Origin: Williamwhitmania sp.
Lineage (GTDB): Bacteria; Bacteroidota; Bacteroidia; Bacteroidales; Williamwhitmaniaceae
Length of the DNA stretch: 64,000 bases
Assembly (NCBI GenBank): GCA_035529935.1
Contig: DATKVT010000073.1
Location: 27,568-91,567 of the forward strand
Reading direction: 5' to 3'
Shown: piece after piece, positions 27,277 through 37,187 of the stretch
Layout: each line of letters opens with the position of its first letter
How positions within the stretch are numbered: position 1 is the stretch's first letter
The notes under the pieces: model-generated
The model's database searches: none
What the model was told of the DNA's origin: nothing
Seen by the model: the letters and a program-made list of their open reading frames with translations, nothing else
Position numbers and translations under genes: made by a program

Positions 27277-28716
27277 TTACTCTTTTGTGTCCTTTTTCTT
27301 TGTTTTAGAAACAGCTTTGGCAGGAGTTTTACCCTTAACCGGTACCTTAGTTTTTGCTTTCGGTGCTGTTTTTTTGACGGAGGGAGTTTTGGTGATAGGC
27401 TCCTTGGTCAGCTTCTTTCCAAAAGAAGTGGCTGTTTTAAGCCTCTCTATTTTCTCCTGATATTCCGCAATGAGCTTCATCGCATCCGTTTGGGTAATAG
27501 TTTCTAATTGGAGCGATTCTATCCTAGTTTTTAGATAATCCTCAATACGAAGAATGAAGTCACTGAGGATATTCATGTAGTTAATAAACGCCTCGTAGGG
27601 TGTGTCGTAAGGGTTGAAATACTTGTGAACATCGCCATCGGAAAACCACTTGGTGCACATGTAGTAGAAATGGTCACTGGTTTGCAAATACTTCCAATCT
27701 CGCAGAATACTCTCGTCTTGAATTTGGTCAACCAGCGGTTTGAGGGAGTATAGCTTGTCGAAGGCTTCGTCCTGCAGGTCATTTCCAAGCCATGCGGTAA
27801 GGTCGCGCTCCTCGTCGGCCCAAGAGATGGGGTATTGCACATGCATTACCGCTACGGGCTGATGCTTGTCGGCCACCTCTGAGGGGGTCAAAAACTCAAA
27901 GTTCGTGCTTGAAAGTACGGCACCGGGAAGGTGACGCATAAATTCAAAAATTCCAGTTTCAGCCCACTGGTGCTCGCCAAAGGTTTCATAATCCATGAAC
28001 AGGTTAATTACCTCCTCTTTTGGACTTAGATGATTTAGCCATTGCACGTACTTGTCGGTTGTGAGTGGCCATTCGCTCCAGTCCCTGTTGGAGAAGCGGA
28101 AGGCGATATCGTCGCTCATCCTGAAGTTCTTGAGCAGAAGTTTTAGCTTTGGGTTAATGGCATTTGCGTAAAGGTAGTTAGAACTCTTCCATCCTAAAAC
28201 GTGCTTGGCACCTTCGGTTAGCATGGCCTTAAATCCCATGTCGGCCACCACCTCACCAATAAGGTCGCTGTAGATAAGCTCGGTGTTGCGGAATACCTTT
28301 GGTGTTTGGCCAAAAAACTCCTTTACCATGGCGTTTTGTAGCTTCACCTGCTGCTCAAACTCCTCCCGACTCTTGAGCGCTGAAAGGGAGTGGGAGTAGG
28401 TTTCGCCAATAAACTCTACGCATCCGGTTGCAGCCAGCTTTTTAAAACTCTCTAGCACATCGGGAGCATACAGCTGAAACTGGGTAAGTGCCACCCCCGA
28501 AATGGAGTAGCTTATCTTAAACCGTATGCCATACTCGTTGATAAGGTCCAGCATCAGCTGGTTTGTTGGCAGATAGCACTTCTCCGCCACCTTTCGCATA
28601 ATGGAACGGTTGGCAAACTCATCGTAGTAGTTGTGGTCAGTTCCTATGTCGAAAAACCTATAACGGCGGAGTCTAAAAGGCTGATGCACCTGGAAATAAA
28701 AACAAATTGTTCTCAT
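27277..28716 (-). CDS. Glycoside hydrolase family 57 protein
   Basis: 479 aa. GH57 alpha-amylase/glucanotransferase motifs: CFYFQVHQPFRLR (motif 1), VEFIGETYSHSLSAL, FRNTELIYSD, and FMDYETFGEHQW (catalytic region). It cleaves or rearranges alpha-glucans. The last ~60 residues form a very basic Lys/Ala/Pro/Thr tail (TAPKAKTKVPVKGK-type repeats) that is not part of the catalytic domain. It sits 3 bp upstream of the synthase-phosphorylase gene and 17 bp after the GT4 gene, so it is clearly co-transcribed. Exact specificity (amylase or 4-alpha-glucanotransferase) is unknown. Confidence 0.9.
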   Translation of the reverse strand: MRTICFYFQVHQPFRLRRYRFFDIGTDHNYYDEFANRSIMRKVAEKCYLPTNQLMLDLINEYGIRFKISYSISGVALTQFQLYAPDVLESFKKLAATGCVEFIGETYSHSLSALKSREEFEQQVKLQNAMVKEFFGQTPKVFRNTELIYSDLIGEVVADMGFKAMLTEGAKHVLGWKSSNYLYANAINPKLKLLLKNFRMSDDIAFRFSNRDWSEWPLTTDKYVQWLNHLSPKEEVINLFMDYETFGEHQWAETGIFEFMRHLPGAVLSSTNFEFLTPSEVADKHQPVAVMHVQYPISWADEERDLTAWLGNDLQDEAFDKLYSLKPLVDQIQDESILRDWKYLQTSDHFYYMCTKWFSDGDVHKYFNPYDTPYEAFINYMNILSDFILRIEDYLKTRIESLQLETITQTDAMKLIAEYQEKIERLKTATSFGKKLTKEPITKTPSVKKTAPKAKTKVPVKGKTPAKAVSKTKKKDTKE

Positions 28717-28733
28717 GATTCAATGTCTTTAGG

Positions 28734-30023
28734 TTACGATTTCAACAGCGATTGGTACACTTCAATAACTTTTTGGGCGGCTTCATCCCACTTGAGGCTT
28801 GTAACCTCCTCCTGTCCATATCGACGGAAGAGTTTCGAGAGCCCATCGTAGCAAAGCAAACCGTAAATGGCGTCGGCCATGGCCTCAACATCCCAAAAGT
28901 CGATTTTAAGGGCATGTTTAAGCACCTCTGCAACGCCCGATTGCTTGGAGATAATAACAGGCACACTTGCTCTCATGGCCTCCAGCGGTGAGATACCAAA
29001 TGGCTCTGATACCGATGGCATAACATATACATCGCTTTGGGCAAACATTCGGTGAACATCGGCACCCTTCAAGAATCCGGTAAAGTGGAAGTGTTCACTT
29101 ATGCGTAGCTCTGCAACACGCTTAATCATCCGGTTCATCATGTCACCGCTACCGGCCATTACAAAGCGAACGTTGGAATACTTGGAAATCACCATGTTGG
29201 CGGCCTCCACAAAATAGTCGGGTCCTTTTTGGAAGGTTATACGACCAAGAAACGTCACTATCTTTTCGGGAACTGCCTTAGCGGAGTAGGCAAATTCGCT
29301 GTAATCGAGGTTGAACTCCACCGCGTTGTGCACAGTAACCACCTTGTCTGGATTTATGCCATATCGGTTGATCACTATGTTACGAGTGTAGTTGCTCACG
29401 GTAATAATGCGATCGGCCTCCTCCATCCCCTTCTTCTCAATGTTCCAAACACCTTGATTGATGTTCTCCCCCGAACGGTCATATTCGGTTGCGTGAACGT
29501 GAATTACCAGCGGCTTGCCCGATACTCGCTTGGCTGCAATACCGGAGGGGTAGGTGAGCCAGTCGTGCGCATGAATTACGTCAAATGAGTTCTGCATGGC
29601 AAGCGCCGCGGCAACAATAGCATAGCGTGTAACCTCCTCCATGAGGTCGGTTCCATACTTCCCTGAAAATTTGAAGTTGCTGGAGGTGGAGATGTCGGTT
29701 AGCGTTGTCTTATCGTGCAAACTTTGCTCTATTATTTTGCGAAATTCTTCCGGTGAAACATAGGGAATTAGGTTCGACTCCACCTCCATAAGCAGGAACC
29801 GTTTCCAGAAATCTTCCACGCTAATGCTTTGGGTTGAGACCAGCACATCGCCGGCATCCACAATTCGAGCCGCGCTTTGGTCCTCGTCACCGTATGTTTT
29901 TGGTACAACAAAAATTACCTCCGTGTTGGCTTTGGTTAACCCTGTTACCAATCCCTGGCAAGCGGTACCAAGCCCTCCCGTTATATGAGGTGGAAATTCC
30001 CATCCAAACATCAAAACTCTCAT
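28734..30023 (-). CDS. Glycosyltransferase family 4 protein of the glycogen cluster
   Basis: 429 aa, GT-B fold. N-terminal MFGWEFPPHITGGLGTACQGL has the glycine-rich donor/acceptor loop. The middle part has HAHDWLTYPSGI and VSNYTRNIV. The C-terminal half has the E-x7-E motif SEPFGISPLEAMRASVPVI. It resembles GlgA-like GT4 enzymes that add glucose to alpha-glucan or make maltose-1-phosphate-like primers. The substrate is inferred from its position between debranching enzyme and GH57 genes. Confidence 0.88.
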   Translation of the reverse strand: MRVLMFGWEFPPHITGGLGTACQGLVTGLTKANTEVIFVVPKTYGDEDQSAARIVDAGDVLVSTQSISVEDFWKRFLLMEVESNLIPYVSPEEFRKIIEQSLHDKTTLTDISTSSNFKFSGKYGTDLMEEVTRYAIVAAALAMQNSFDVIHAHDWLTYPSGIAAKRVSGKPLVIHVHATEYDRSGENINQGVWNIEKKGMEEADRIITVSNYTRNIVINRYGINPDKVVTVHNAVEFNLDYSEFAYSAKAVPEKIVTFLGRITFQKGPDYFVEAANMVISKYSNVRFVMAGSGDMMNRMIKRVAELRISEHFHFTGFLKGADVHRMFAQSDVYVMPSVSEPFGISPLEAMRASVPVIISKQSGVAEVLKHALKIDFWDVEAMADAIYGLLCYDGLSKLFRRYGQEEVTSLKWDEAAQKVIEVYQSLLKS

Positions 30024-30034
30024 TGGCCAGTGGA

Positions 30035-31984
30035 TTATTGGTTGCTATAAACATCAATGAAATCAAGAATTCTTAATACGGCTGCTACGCTCCATGCCTG
30101 GGAAATGGCACCTTCCGGATGTTGGGGCGGATCGCCGTCATAAATTTCGGCAATGGAGCAAAGCCCTCGGGTTGTCATGTCCTCTTTAAAGTTATCGGCA
30201 ATTTTTTTAGCAGTAGATAAGTAGGCTTTGCCGTGAAGTTTAAAGTTGGCTTCCACGTAGAAGCCAAGTAGCCATGGCCATGCAGTTCCTTGGTGGTAGG
30301 CGCTATCGCGCTCTGCTTGGCCTCCAAAGTATCGCCCAGTGTATTTGGGATCTTGGGGTGAAAGTGTTCGAATGCCCTTTGGCGTGAGTAGTTCCTTTTC
30401 AACCACCTTAAGCAGCGAAGCTTTTTGGTCGTCGGAAATGGCGCTGTATGGAAGTGCCGCTGCAAAAATTTGGTTGGGCCGCACCTGCTTACATTGCGTG
30501 TTGTTGTGAACTACGTCAGCAAGGTAGCCCAGCTCCTCAATCCAGAAGGTGTTTGAGAAGTTTTCTTCAATCAAGTTGGGCAGCGATCCCCACTCCTTTA
30601 CAAATGCACTATCCTTGAATTCCTTAGCTAGGCTGAGCGTAAAGCATACGGCGTTATACCAGAGTGCGTTGATTTCAACCGGGAAGCCTTCGCGAGCAGT
30701 TACCGGCTTTCCAGCAACAACCGCATCCATCCAGGTAAGTGCTACACCGGGTTCGCCAGCAAATACCAATCCGTTATCGTGCATTTTGATGTTGTAAGGA
30801 AGTTCTCCTGTTCGGTAGGCATGGAGAATAGTTTTCATCTTTTTGCCATACGATGTCCAGACTTCTTTACGGTCTTTGGTAGTTTCGGCATACATTTGAA
30901 TAGACCAGAAAAACCAAAGTGGCGCGTCTACGGAGTTGAAGGCAGTGGCGGTAGAGTGACCAACGTTAGGGAAGAGGCCATCTTTCATTTCCGCAGCCAG
31001 CGTATCGATCACCGCCTTGCAGGTTTTTACATCACCATTTGTGAGCGTGAGCCCCGGCAACGATACAAAGGTGTCGCGACCCCACCTCCCAAACCATGGA
31101 TAGCCGGCAATAAGTTCCACCTTTTTTTCCTTCTTCACCAAGAATTGCTGCCCAGAATTATTTAGGCAGTTTCTGAAAGAATCCTTCTGAGGACGATGCT
31201 TAATTTCGTTATTCAGTTTTGTGACAAATGAGTTGGGTGCCTCTTCCTTTGTGGAGGCAGAAAACACAACACTTTCCCCTTTTTTTATTGAGATTTCGAA
31301 GTATCCTAGCGTGAGCAAGTCCTCCTGAAATTCATAGCCTCTGTTCTGCTCCTCCATATACTCGATGTTGTAGAACCAATCGGGGGCTGCTACAAACTCA
31401 TTCTTGTGGCTTAGCTGCATGTGAAGGAATGGAAATCCCGGATAGAGCTTTGCCTTAATGCCATTTGCAATGGGCTTGAAATGGGTGTCGGCATTCATGT
31501 TGGCCTTTGAAAGGGCATGCGAGTTTCTGAAGGCAAGAAATGGCTTAATGCGCAACTTTGTTGGTGAATGAGCATCAAGCAGTGTATAGCGAATAAGAAG
31601 TTGCTCTTCGTTGTGGGTAAACGCTATCTCCTTAAGCAACTTTACACCGCCCACCTGGTATGTTAGCCTTACTGTAGGCTCATATTCAAAGTCGACGATA
31701 TACTTATGACCTCTGGGTTCGTAAAGCCCTGGATATTTGTGAATCCCAAGGTTAAACGATTGTCCTCGCTGGATAACGGTTTCGTCAACCGAAGAGAGGA
31801 GTACGTGATTTTCGTAATCAAACTCCTTGAGCGGCAGCACCATCATCCCATGGTATTTCCTGGTATTACATAGCACAATGGTGCTGCTGCAATACCCACC
31901 AGCTCGGTTCGTGCTCAGAATTTCTCTCTGGAGAGAATATTCTAAGTTAACCAACTCATCTTTGTTGAAGGTAAGATATCCCAT
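30035..31984 (-). CDS. Glycogen debranching enzyme (amylo-alpha-1,6-glucosidase, GH133 type)
   Basis: 649 aa. The N-terminal ~260 residues form the GDE_N beta domain (REILSTNRAGGYCSSTIVLCNTRKYHG). The C-terminal (alpha/alpha)6 domain has the hallmark GYPWFGRWGRDTFVSLPGL, the late acidic cluster around YHQGTAWPWLLG and SQAWSVAAVLRIL. It trims branch points of glycogen in the cytoplasm. It is the first gene of the four-gene cluster and starts ~300 bp from a divergent thioredoxin-like gene. Confidence 0.94.
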   Translation of the reverse strand: MGYLTFNKDELVNLEYSLQREILSTNRAGGYCSSTIVLCNTRKYHGMMVLPLKEFDYENHVLLSSVDETVIQRGQSFNLGIHKYPGLYEPRGHKYIVDFEYEPTVRLTYQVGGVKLLKEIAFTHNEEQLLIRYTLLDAHSPTKLRIKPFLAFRNSHALSKANMNADTHFKPIANGIKAKLYPGFPFLHMQLSHKNEFVAAPDWFYNIEYMEEQNRGYEFQEDLLTLGYFEISIKKGESVVFSASTKEEAPNSFVTKLNNEIKHRPQKDSFRNCLNNSGQQFLVKKEKKVELIAGYPWFGRWGRDTFVSLPGLTLTNGDVKTCKAVIDTLAAEMKDGLFPNVGHSTATAFNSVDAPLWFFWSIQMYAETTKDRKEVWTSYGKKMKTILHAYRTGELPYNIKMHDNGLVFAGEPGVALTWMDAVVAGKPVTAREGFPVEINALWYNAVCFTLSLAKEFKDSAFVKEWGSLPNLIEENFSNTFWIEELGYLADVVHNNTQCKQVRPNQIFAAALPYSAISDDQKASLLKVVEKELLTPKGIRTLSPQDPKYTGRYFGGQAERDSAYHQGTAWPWLLGFYVEANFKLHGKAYLSTAKKIADNFKEDMTTRGLCSIAEIYDGDPPQHPEGAISQAWSVAAVLRILDFIDVYSNQ

Positions 31985-32282
31985 GACAACTAATTTTTAC
32001 TCCGTCCAGCCAAGGATGGAGGTGATTTTGCACTTCGATTTTTATTTCTCCAAAATTCGTATCAAGTTATGAATTTTTAGGCTGTTTGTCAGCTTAATAA
32101 GGTTAATATTTCTGTTATTTTTAGCTACATCGATTGCGTTGGCACCTTTTATAGAACTTTTTACTGTTAATTTTTACGAATGTGTAGCAGTCAAGAGCCA
32201 GTAAGCCAGTGTTGTAGCGTTGTTGCTGATAGATGAGGGTTAATTACACCGTTTTTTTTTCGATATTTACGCTTCAAAAAAA

Positions 32283-33458
32283 ATGACGATGATGAAGTGG
32301 ATTTCATTTCTAATGGTCGGATTTGCAATGCTTTCCTGCACTGGCGTTTCCGGAAACAAAACTGAAATCAAGGGGAAATTTTTTCAGCCGGGGGCAAAGT
32401 TGGTGCTCTATAGGGTAATGGCAAAGGAGCCGGAGGAGGTTGATTCTACTTACGTGCTGGATGGTGGGAAATTTTCATTTGAATTGCGGCTAACAGAGCC
32501 AACCTTCTTTCTGCTTCGATACACAACTCAAAAGGAAATTGTGCTGCTTATTGAGCCGGGGGAGCAGGTAAAAATGGATATTACCGATTCTCCCAAGTGG
32601 CTGAAATATAGTATAAAAGGATCCCTTGGTAGTGAAAAAATTAAGGTTGTATCCGATAGCTTAAACCATACATTGAATCTTCTCGATTCCATGAAGGTAA
32701 AGTTTGAGGCACTGTCCAAAATGCAGGTAAATCAGGATAGTCTTCGTCATGTGTTTATGGATACGGTTCGTTACATCGTTCAGCGCCATAGAACATTCAC
32801 TCGAAATTTTGTAAGGAAGAATACACAGTCGTTGGCAGTGATTGTAGCGCTGAATCAGCAGTTCGACCCACGCACCTTTGTGCTTAATTCCAAGGAGGAT
32901 TTTCAGCTCTTTCGACTGGCTGACTCAACTTTGTATATCAAGTACCCCAGCAATGACTTAGTTAGGGTCCTTCACCAAAATGTGAGCAACTTTGAGCAGC
33001 AGCAAGCCTTGTTTGCAGAGGCGCGAAACATGCCTTCGGTAGGAACAACAGCGCTCGATTTCTCGATGGCTACTCCTAAAGGGGATACTCTTTCACTTAA
33101 AAGTTTGCGTGGAAAATACGTGCTGCTAGACTTCTGGGCTTCGTGGTGTCCCCCCTGTCGCAAAGAAAATCCCAATCTGGTGAAGGCTTACCAAAAATAC
33201 CATACCTTAGGGTTTGAAATACTGCAGGTGTCAATCGATAAAAACCGTGCGTCGTGGATAAAGGCCATTGCCGATGATAAGCTTAGCTGGCATCAGGTTG
33301 GAGACCTAAAGTTTTGGGATTCTCCGGTGGCACGCCTCTACCACATCACGCGCATTCCAGCCAACTTTCTTATCGATCCAAACGGGAAAATTATTGCCCG
33401 GGACGTTAGGGGTGAGGAGCTCGAGAAAACGCTCAGTAGAATATTTGAAAAAAAGTAG
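32283..33458 (+). CDS. TlpA-like thioredoxin-fold lipoprotein (DUF4369 + AhpC/TSA-type domain)
   Basis: 391 aa lipoprotein (signal ending MLSC, lipidated Cys19). Residues ~25-115 match DUF4369 (GKFFQPGAKLVLYR, KEIVLLIEPGEQVKMD), a mostly helical linker follows, and ~250-391 is a thioredoxin domain with an intact redox centre WASWCPPC (Cys289/Cys292) and the cis-Pro region RIPANFLIDPNG. It should be a periplasmic or outer-membrane-facing disulfide reductase. The next gene is a paralogue that has lost the cysteines. An alternative start at ATGATGAAG (32289) would remove two residues. Confidence 0.9.
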   Translation: MTMMKWISFLMVGFAMLSCTGVSGNKTEIKGKFFQPGAKLVLYRVMAKEPEEVDSTYVLDGGKFSFELRLTEPTFFLLRYTTQKEIVLLIEPGEQVKMDITDSPKWLKYSIKGSLGSEKIKVVSDSLNHTLNLLDSMKVKFEALSKMQVNQDSLRHVFMDTVRYIVQRHRTFTRNFVRKNTQSLAVIVALNQQFDPRTFVLNSKEDFQLFRLADSTLYIKYPSNDLVRVLHQNVSNFEQQQALFAEARNMPSVGTTALDFSMATPKGDTLSLKSLRGKYVLLDFWASWCPPCRKENPNLVKAYQKYHTLGFEILQVSIDKNRASWIKAIADDKLSWHQVGDLKFWDSPVARLYHITRIPANFLIDPNGKIIARDVRGEELEKTLSRIFEKK

Positions 33459-33473
33459 TTGTTGATTACGAAA

Positions 33474-34631
33474 ATGATGAATATGAAGTTTGGGAAAATT
33501 TTGATTTTCGGCCTGGCCATTGCGCTGGCTTCGTGTCAGGGAAAGCAAACAGTAAGAATTGGTGGAACCATTGCAAATGGCAATAACTTGGTGGTTTATT
33601 TGGAGAAGTTTGATATTTCAACTGCCTCACCAATGGACTCTGTGGTGCTTGGGCCTACTGGTGAATTTCATTTCAAGGCGAAAGTGGACAACCCCGGCTT
33701 TTACCTGCTTAAGCTGTCGGGAAAGAGCCCTATTACCTTGCTGCTAGCCCCAAAGGAGAAAGTTACTGTAAATGCTGATGCGGCTACCTTCGATAAATCC
33801 TACACCGTTGAGGGCTCCGTTGGCTCTTTGAAAGTACAGGATATTTATAATCGCTTGATAACGCTTAAAGCAAAAGTCGATTCGCTTTCGAAAGTTGCCA
33901 AAGCGGAGGGTGACAACCAACCTGCATTGCTAAAGATATACTCTACCACCGATAGCCTTATTCAGGCACATAAGGAGTATTCCATCGCATTTATGCAGAA
34001 AAACATCAACTCACTTGCCACCGTTTTTGCGCTTTACCAGCAAATATCGGAGGGAACCTTTCTCTTCAGCTCCATCGACGACCTCACCTACTACAGGATG
34101 GTGGCTTCTGCACTTAAGGCGTTCTACCCTAATTTGATGATAACAAAAGTGGTGCTTAACGACTATGATCAGCTCGACACCAAGGTAAAGCGTTACAAAG
34201 TGAACCAGATGGTGGCAACCGCTCAATCAACTTTACCCGAAATTGCACTGCCCAATATGGCTGGCGACACTGTTCGACTATCATCTTTCAAGGGTAAGGT
34301 TGTGATACTGGATTTTTGGACATCGACTTACCCGGGTGCACTGCTCGATAATCGTGAGCTGCTCAATATTTATAAGGAGTTTAAAGGCAAGGTGGTGGTG
34401 TATCAGGTTTCTCTCGACACCGATAAAGATGCCCTGATGAGCGCTTTGAAGGAGAGCGGAATTCCGTGGACAGTTGTTTCTGATTTCACTGGTGAAGGTT
34501 GTGTGGCTGCCCATGTATATAATGTTCAGCAATTACCTGAAAACTATATTATTAGCAAAAAGTATGAGATTGTTGGAAAGAATCTATTTGGGAATGATTT
34601 GCGGATGAAGCTGAAGGAAATTGTCGGCTAA
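33474..34631 (+). CDS. TlpA-like lipoprotein lacking the redox CxxC
   Basis: 385 aa from ATG 33474 (a TTG at 33459 is less likely). Lipobox ALASC. The architecture is the same as in the preceding gene: DUF4369 (NNLVVYLEKFDI, PITLLLAPKEKVTVN), a helical middle and a thioredoxin fold (LPNMAGDTVRLSSFKGKVVILDFW). Where its neighbour has WASWCPPC this one reads WTSTYPGA, so both catalytic Cys are replaced (Tyr and Ala). The cis-Pro region is QLPENYIIS. It is probably a non-catalytic binding partner or chaperone, derived by tandem duplication. The stop overlaps the lpxH start by one base. Confidence 0.88.
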   Translation: MMNMKFGKILIFGLAIALASCQGKQTVRIGGTIANGNNLVVYLEKFDISTASPMDSVVLGPTGEFHFKAKVDNPGFYLLKLSGKSPITLLLAPKEKVTVNADAATFDKSYTVEGSVGSLKVQDIYNRLITLKAKVDSLSKVAKAEGDNQPALLKIYSTTDSLIQAHKEYSIAFMQKNINSLATVFALYQQISEGTFLFSSIDDLTYYRMVASALKAFYPNLMITKVVLNDYDQLDTKVKRYKVNQMVATAQSTLPEIALPNMAGDTVRLSSFKGKVVILDFWTSTYPGALLDNRELLNIYKEFKGKVVVYQVSLDTDKDALMSALKESGIPWTVVSDFTGEGCVAAHVYNVQQLPENYIISKKYEIVGKNLFGNDLRMKLKEIVG

Positions 34632-35389
34632 TGGACAAAACGAAACTTTACTTTATCAGCGATGCCCATTTGGGTTTAGCAACCAAGCAACCCAGTGTAG
34701 TAAGGGAGCGTTACCTTGTCGACCTGCTCGACAGGGCTAAGGCTGATGCACGTGAGATTTTTCTCCTCGGTGATATTTTTGATTTCTGGTTTGAGTATAA
34801 ACGGGTTGTGCCAAAGGGCTTTACCCGCCTGCTGGGCAAAATTGCCGAGCTTACCGATAGTGGTATTCCCGTTCACTTTTTTACTGGCAATCACGATATC
34901 TGGGCCTTCGACTATCTTCCTGCTGAAATAGGGGTTCAGATACACCGAGGTCCATTGGTGGTAGAACGTTTTGGGAAGCGATTCTACCTAGCGCATGGCG
35001 ATGGACTTGGCCCTGGCGACAAAGGCTATAAGCTGCTAAAGTGGGTTTTCACCAGAAAAATACTGCAGTGGTTGTTTGCCCGTCTTCATCCAAATTTGGC
35101 CATGTGGTTCGGCCAACGCTGGTCGTATAACAGCCGCTATGCAAAGGCAATTTTTAATGATTTTCAAGGTGAAAATGAGGACCTCTATATCTATTCCAAC
35201 CAGATATTAGAGCATGAGCATTTCGATTTTTTCGTGTATGGCCACCGCCATGCTTTGGCATTCATGCCCTTGAAAGATAGCTCGGCCACTCTAGTTGTTC
35301 TTGGCGATTGGATTGTGAACTTCACCTACGGAGTTTTTGATGGTGAAAAATTTGAAATGAAGAAATACCGTTTGAATGAGAGCATTTAA
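34631..35389 (+). CDS. lpxH: UDP-2,3-diacylglucosamine pyrophosphatase
   Basis: 252 aa calcineurin-like phosphoesterase. Metal-binding motifs in order: SDAHLG (D11, H13), LLGDIFDFW, TGNHD, AHGDGL and VYGHRHA. The FWFEYKRVVPKGF segment after the second motif is typical of LpxH rather than generic phosphoesterases. It hydrolyses UDP-2,3-diacylglucosamine to lipid X in lipid A synthesis at the inner membrane. It overlaps neighbouring genes at both ends (1 and 14 nt). Confidence 0.88.
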   Translation: MDKTKLYFISDAHLGLATKQPSVVRERYLVDLLDRAKADAREIFLLGDIFDFWFEYKRVVPKGFTRLLGKIAELTDSGIPVHFFTGNHDIWAFDYLPAEIGVQIHRGPLVVERFGKRFYLAHGDGLGPGDKGYKLLKWVFTRKILQWLFARLHPNLAMWFGQRWSYNSRYAKAIFNDFQGENEDLYIYSNQILEHEHFDFFVYGHRHALAFMPLKDSSATLVVLGDWIVNFTYGVFDGEKFEMKKYRLNESI

Positions 35390-36341
35390 GTTGGCAATAA
35401 AAACAGACGAAACATCGGTTCTCGGGAAAATAAGTAATGCAGTTAAAGAGGCCATCCCGGTGGCCCTAAAAACTGGGTGGTGGCTAATAAAGCTGATTAT
35501 CCCAGTTTCGTTGGCGGTGACGTTGCTAAAATATTATGGAATTCTTGAGATACTATCGCGACTTCTTTCTCCACTGTTTTCTAACTTTGGCTTACCTGGC
35601 GAGGCTGTTTTGGCCTACCTCAGCGCTATATTCCTTAATATTTACTCAGCCATTGCAGTAATTAGCACGCTTCCGCTTACCGGAAGAGAGATAACCATAC
35701 TGGCCGTTATGTGTCTCATCTCCCACAACCTAATAGTGGAGACGGCTGTTCAGCGAAAAACCGGATCACGCGTTGGTGAAATGTTGGCCCTTCGACTGGG
35801 GGTAAGCCTCCTGGCTGGGTTTTTACTTAACTTAATGGTACCTGCTTCGGTGGGTGTTTCCTCCTTTATGATTACAAGCGGGGAGGGTGTAACCCTAAAG
35901 GCTGCATTGATGGAATGGATTTCAAGTTCGGCTTATTTGGCATTAAAAATAATTGTGTTGGTATCGCTGTTGATGATTCTGCAACGCATACTGCAGGCGT
36001 TTGGTATTTTAGCACTTCTTTCGAAAGGGCTAAAACCTATCCTCCGACCGTTTGGGCTTCCGGCCAACACCACCTTTCTATGGTTGGTTGCCAATGTTCT
36101 TGGTCTTGCTTACGGCTCGGCGGTAATGATGGAGGAGACCTCTGCTGGACGACTATCTCGCGAGGAGGCCGACTTGCTTAACTATCACATTGCCATTTCG
36201 CACAGCAACCTCGAGGATGTCCTGCTCTTTGTGGCCATAGGTGCACCTTTCGTCTGGCTGCTTTTCCCTCGATTGATTCTTGCTGGAGTGGCAGTGTGGA
36301 CCGTGAGGTTTGTAAAATATGGTAATCGAAGTTTTCATTAA
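35376..36341 (+). CDS. Inner-membrane nucleoside-recognition (Gate) domain protein
   Basis: 321 aa, about eight membrane helices in two similar halves (each ending in a Gate-type pattern such as LSPLFSNFGLPGEAVLAYLSAIF and LKPILRPFGLPANTTFLWLVANV). These resemble the nucleoside-recognition domain of SpmA/SpmB, YjiH and FeoB-like transport proteins. Two halves facing each other suggest a transporter or channel, substrate unknown. The ATG lies 14 nt inside lpxH, implying coupled translation. Confidence 0.8.
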   Translation: MRAFKLAIKTDETSVLGKISNAVKEAIPVALKTGWWLIKLIIPVSLAVTLLKYYGILEILSRLLSPLFSNFGLPGEAVLAYLSAIFLNIYSAIAVISTLPLTGREITILAVMCLISHNLIVETAVQRKTGSRVGEMLALRLGVSLLAGFLLNLMVPASVGVSSFMITSGEGVTLKAALMEWISSSAYLALKIIVLVSLLMILQRILQAFGILALLSKGLKPILRPFGLPANTTFLWLVANVLGLAYGSAVMMEETSAGRLSREEADLLNYHIAISHSNLEDVLLFVAIGAPFVWLLFPRLILAGVAVWTVRFVKYGNRSFH

Positions 36342-36389
36342 ATTGTAGGACCAATTTTGCATTTTATTGATTAGAAAAATGAATAACCC

Positions 36390-37184
36390 ATGAAGCAATA
36401 CTTGGCATTACTGGACCATATTGTAGAAAACGGAGTAGTTAAGGACGATCGCACTGGCACTGGTACTAAGAGCGTGTTTGGCTACCAAATGCGGTTTAAC
36501 CTTCAGGATGGTTTTCCGCTCGTTACCACCAAGAAGGTTCATATGAAAAGCATTATTCATGAGCTGCTCTGGTTTTTAAAGGGTGAAACCAATGTTGCCT
36601 ACCTTAACCAGAATAAGGTGACCATTTGGGATGAGTGGGCCGATGAGTCCGGCGGATTGGGCCACATTTACGGTTACCAATGGCGCTCCTGGCCCGGACT
36701 CGATGGAAAAACATACGATCAAATTGCTGGAGTTGTAAATAGCTTAAAAAACAATCCCGATTCGCGACGGCATATTGTGAGCGCTTGGAATGTTGCCGAG
36801 CTAGAGAATATGGCACTTCCGCCTTGCCATGTGCTGTTTCAGTTTTACGTGGCCGATGGCAAGCTCTCCTGCCATCTCTATCAGCGAAGTGCCGATGTGT
36901 TTTTAGGCGTTCCATTCAACATTGCCTCGTACGCTTTGCTAACGCACATGATGGCGCAGGTTACTGGCTATGCGCCTGGTGAATTTGTTCATTCGCTTGG
37001 CGATACCCACATCTACCTCAACCATTTTGAGCAGGTTAAGCTGCAGCTGAGCCGCGAGCCAAAACCTTTGCCGACGCTTAAACTTAATCCTGATGTAAAG
37101 AGCATTTTCGATTTTCGTTACGAGGATATTACCATTGAAGGATACGAGTCACATCCGGCCATCAAGGCCGATATTGCCGTGTAG
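36390..37184 (+). CDS. thyA: Thymidylate synthase
   Basis: 264 aa, the standard ThyA length. It methylates dUMP to dTMP with methylene-tetrahydrofolate. Seen: [17 protein letters not shown] at the N-terminus, catalytic Cys in [12 protein letters not shown], the dUMP-binding [21 protein letters not shown] and the terminal AIKADIAV. It is followed after 3 bp by folA, the enzyme that regenerates tetrahydrofolate from the dihydrofolate made here. Confidence 0.98.
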   Translation: MKQYLALLDHIVENGVVKDDRTGTGTKSVFGYQMRFNLQDGFPLVTTKKVHMKSIIHELLWFLKGETNVAYLNQNKVTIWDEWADESGGLGHIYGYQWRSWPGLDGKTYDQIAGVVNSLKNNPDSRRHIVSAWNVAELENMALPPCHVLFQFYVADGKLSCHLYQRSADVFLGVPFNIASYALLTHMMAQVTGYAPGEFVHSLGDTHIYLNHFEQVKLQLSREPKPLPTLKLNPDVKSIFDFRYEDITIEGYESHPAIKADIAV

Positions 37185-37187
37185 CTT

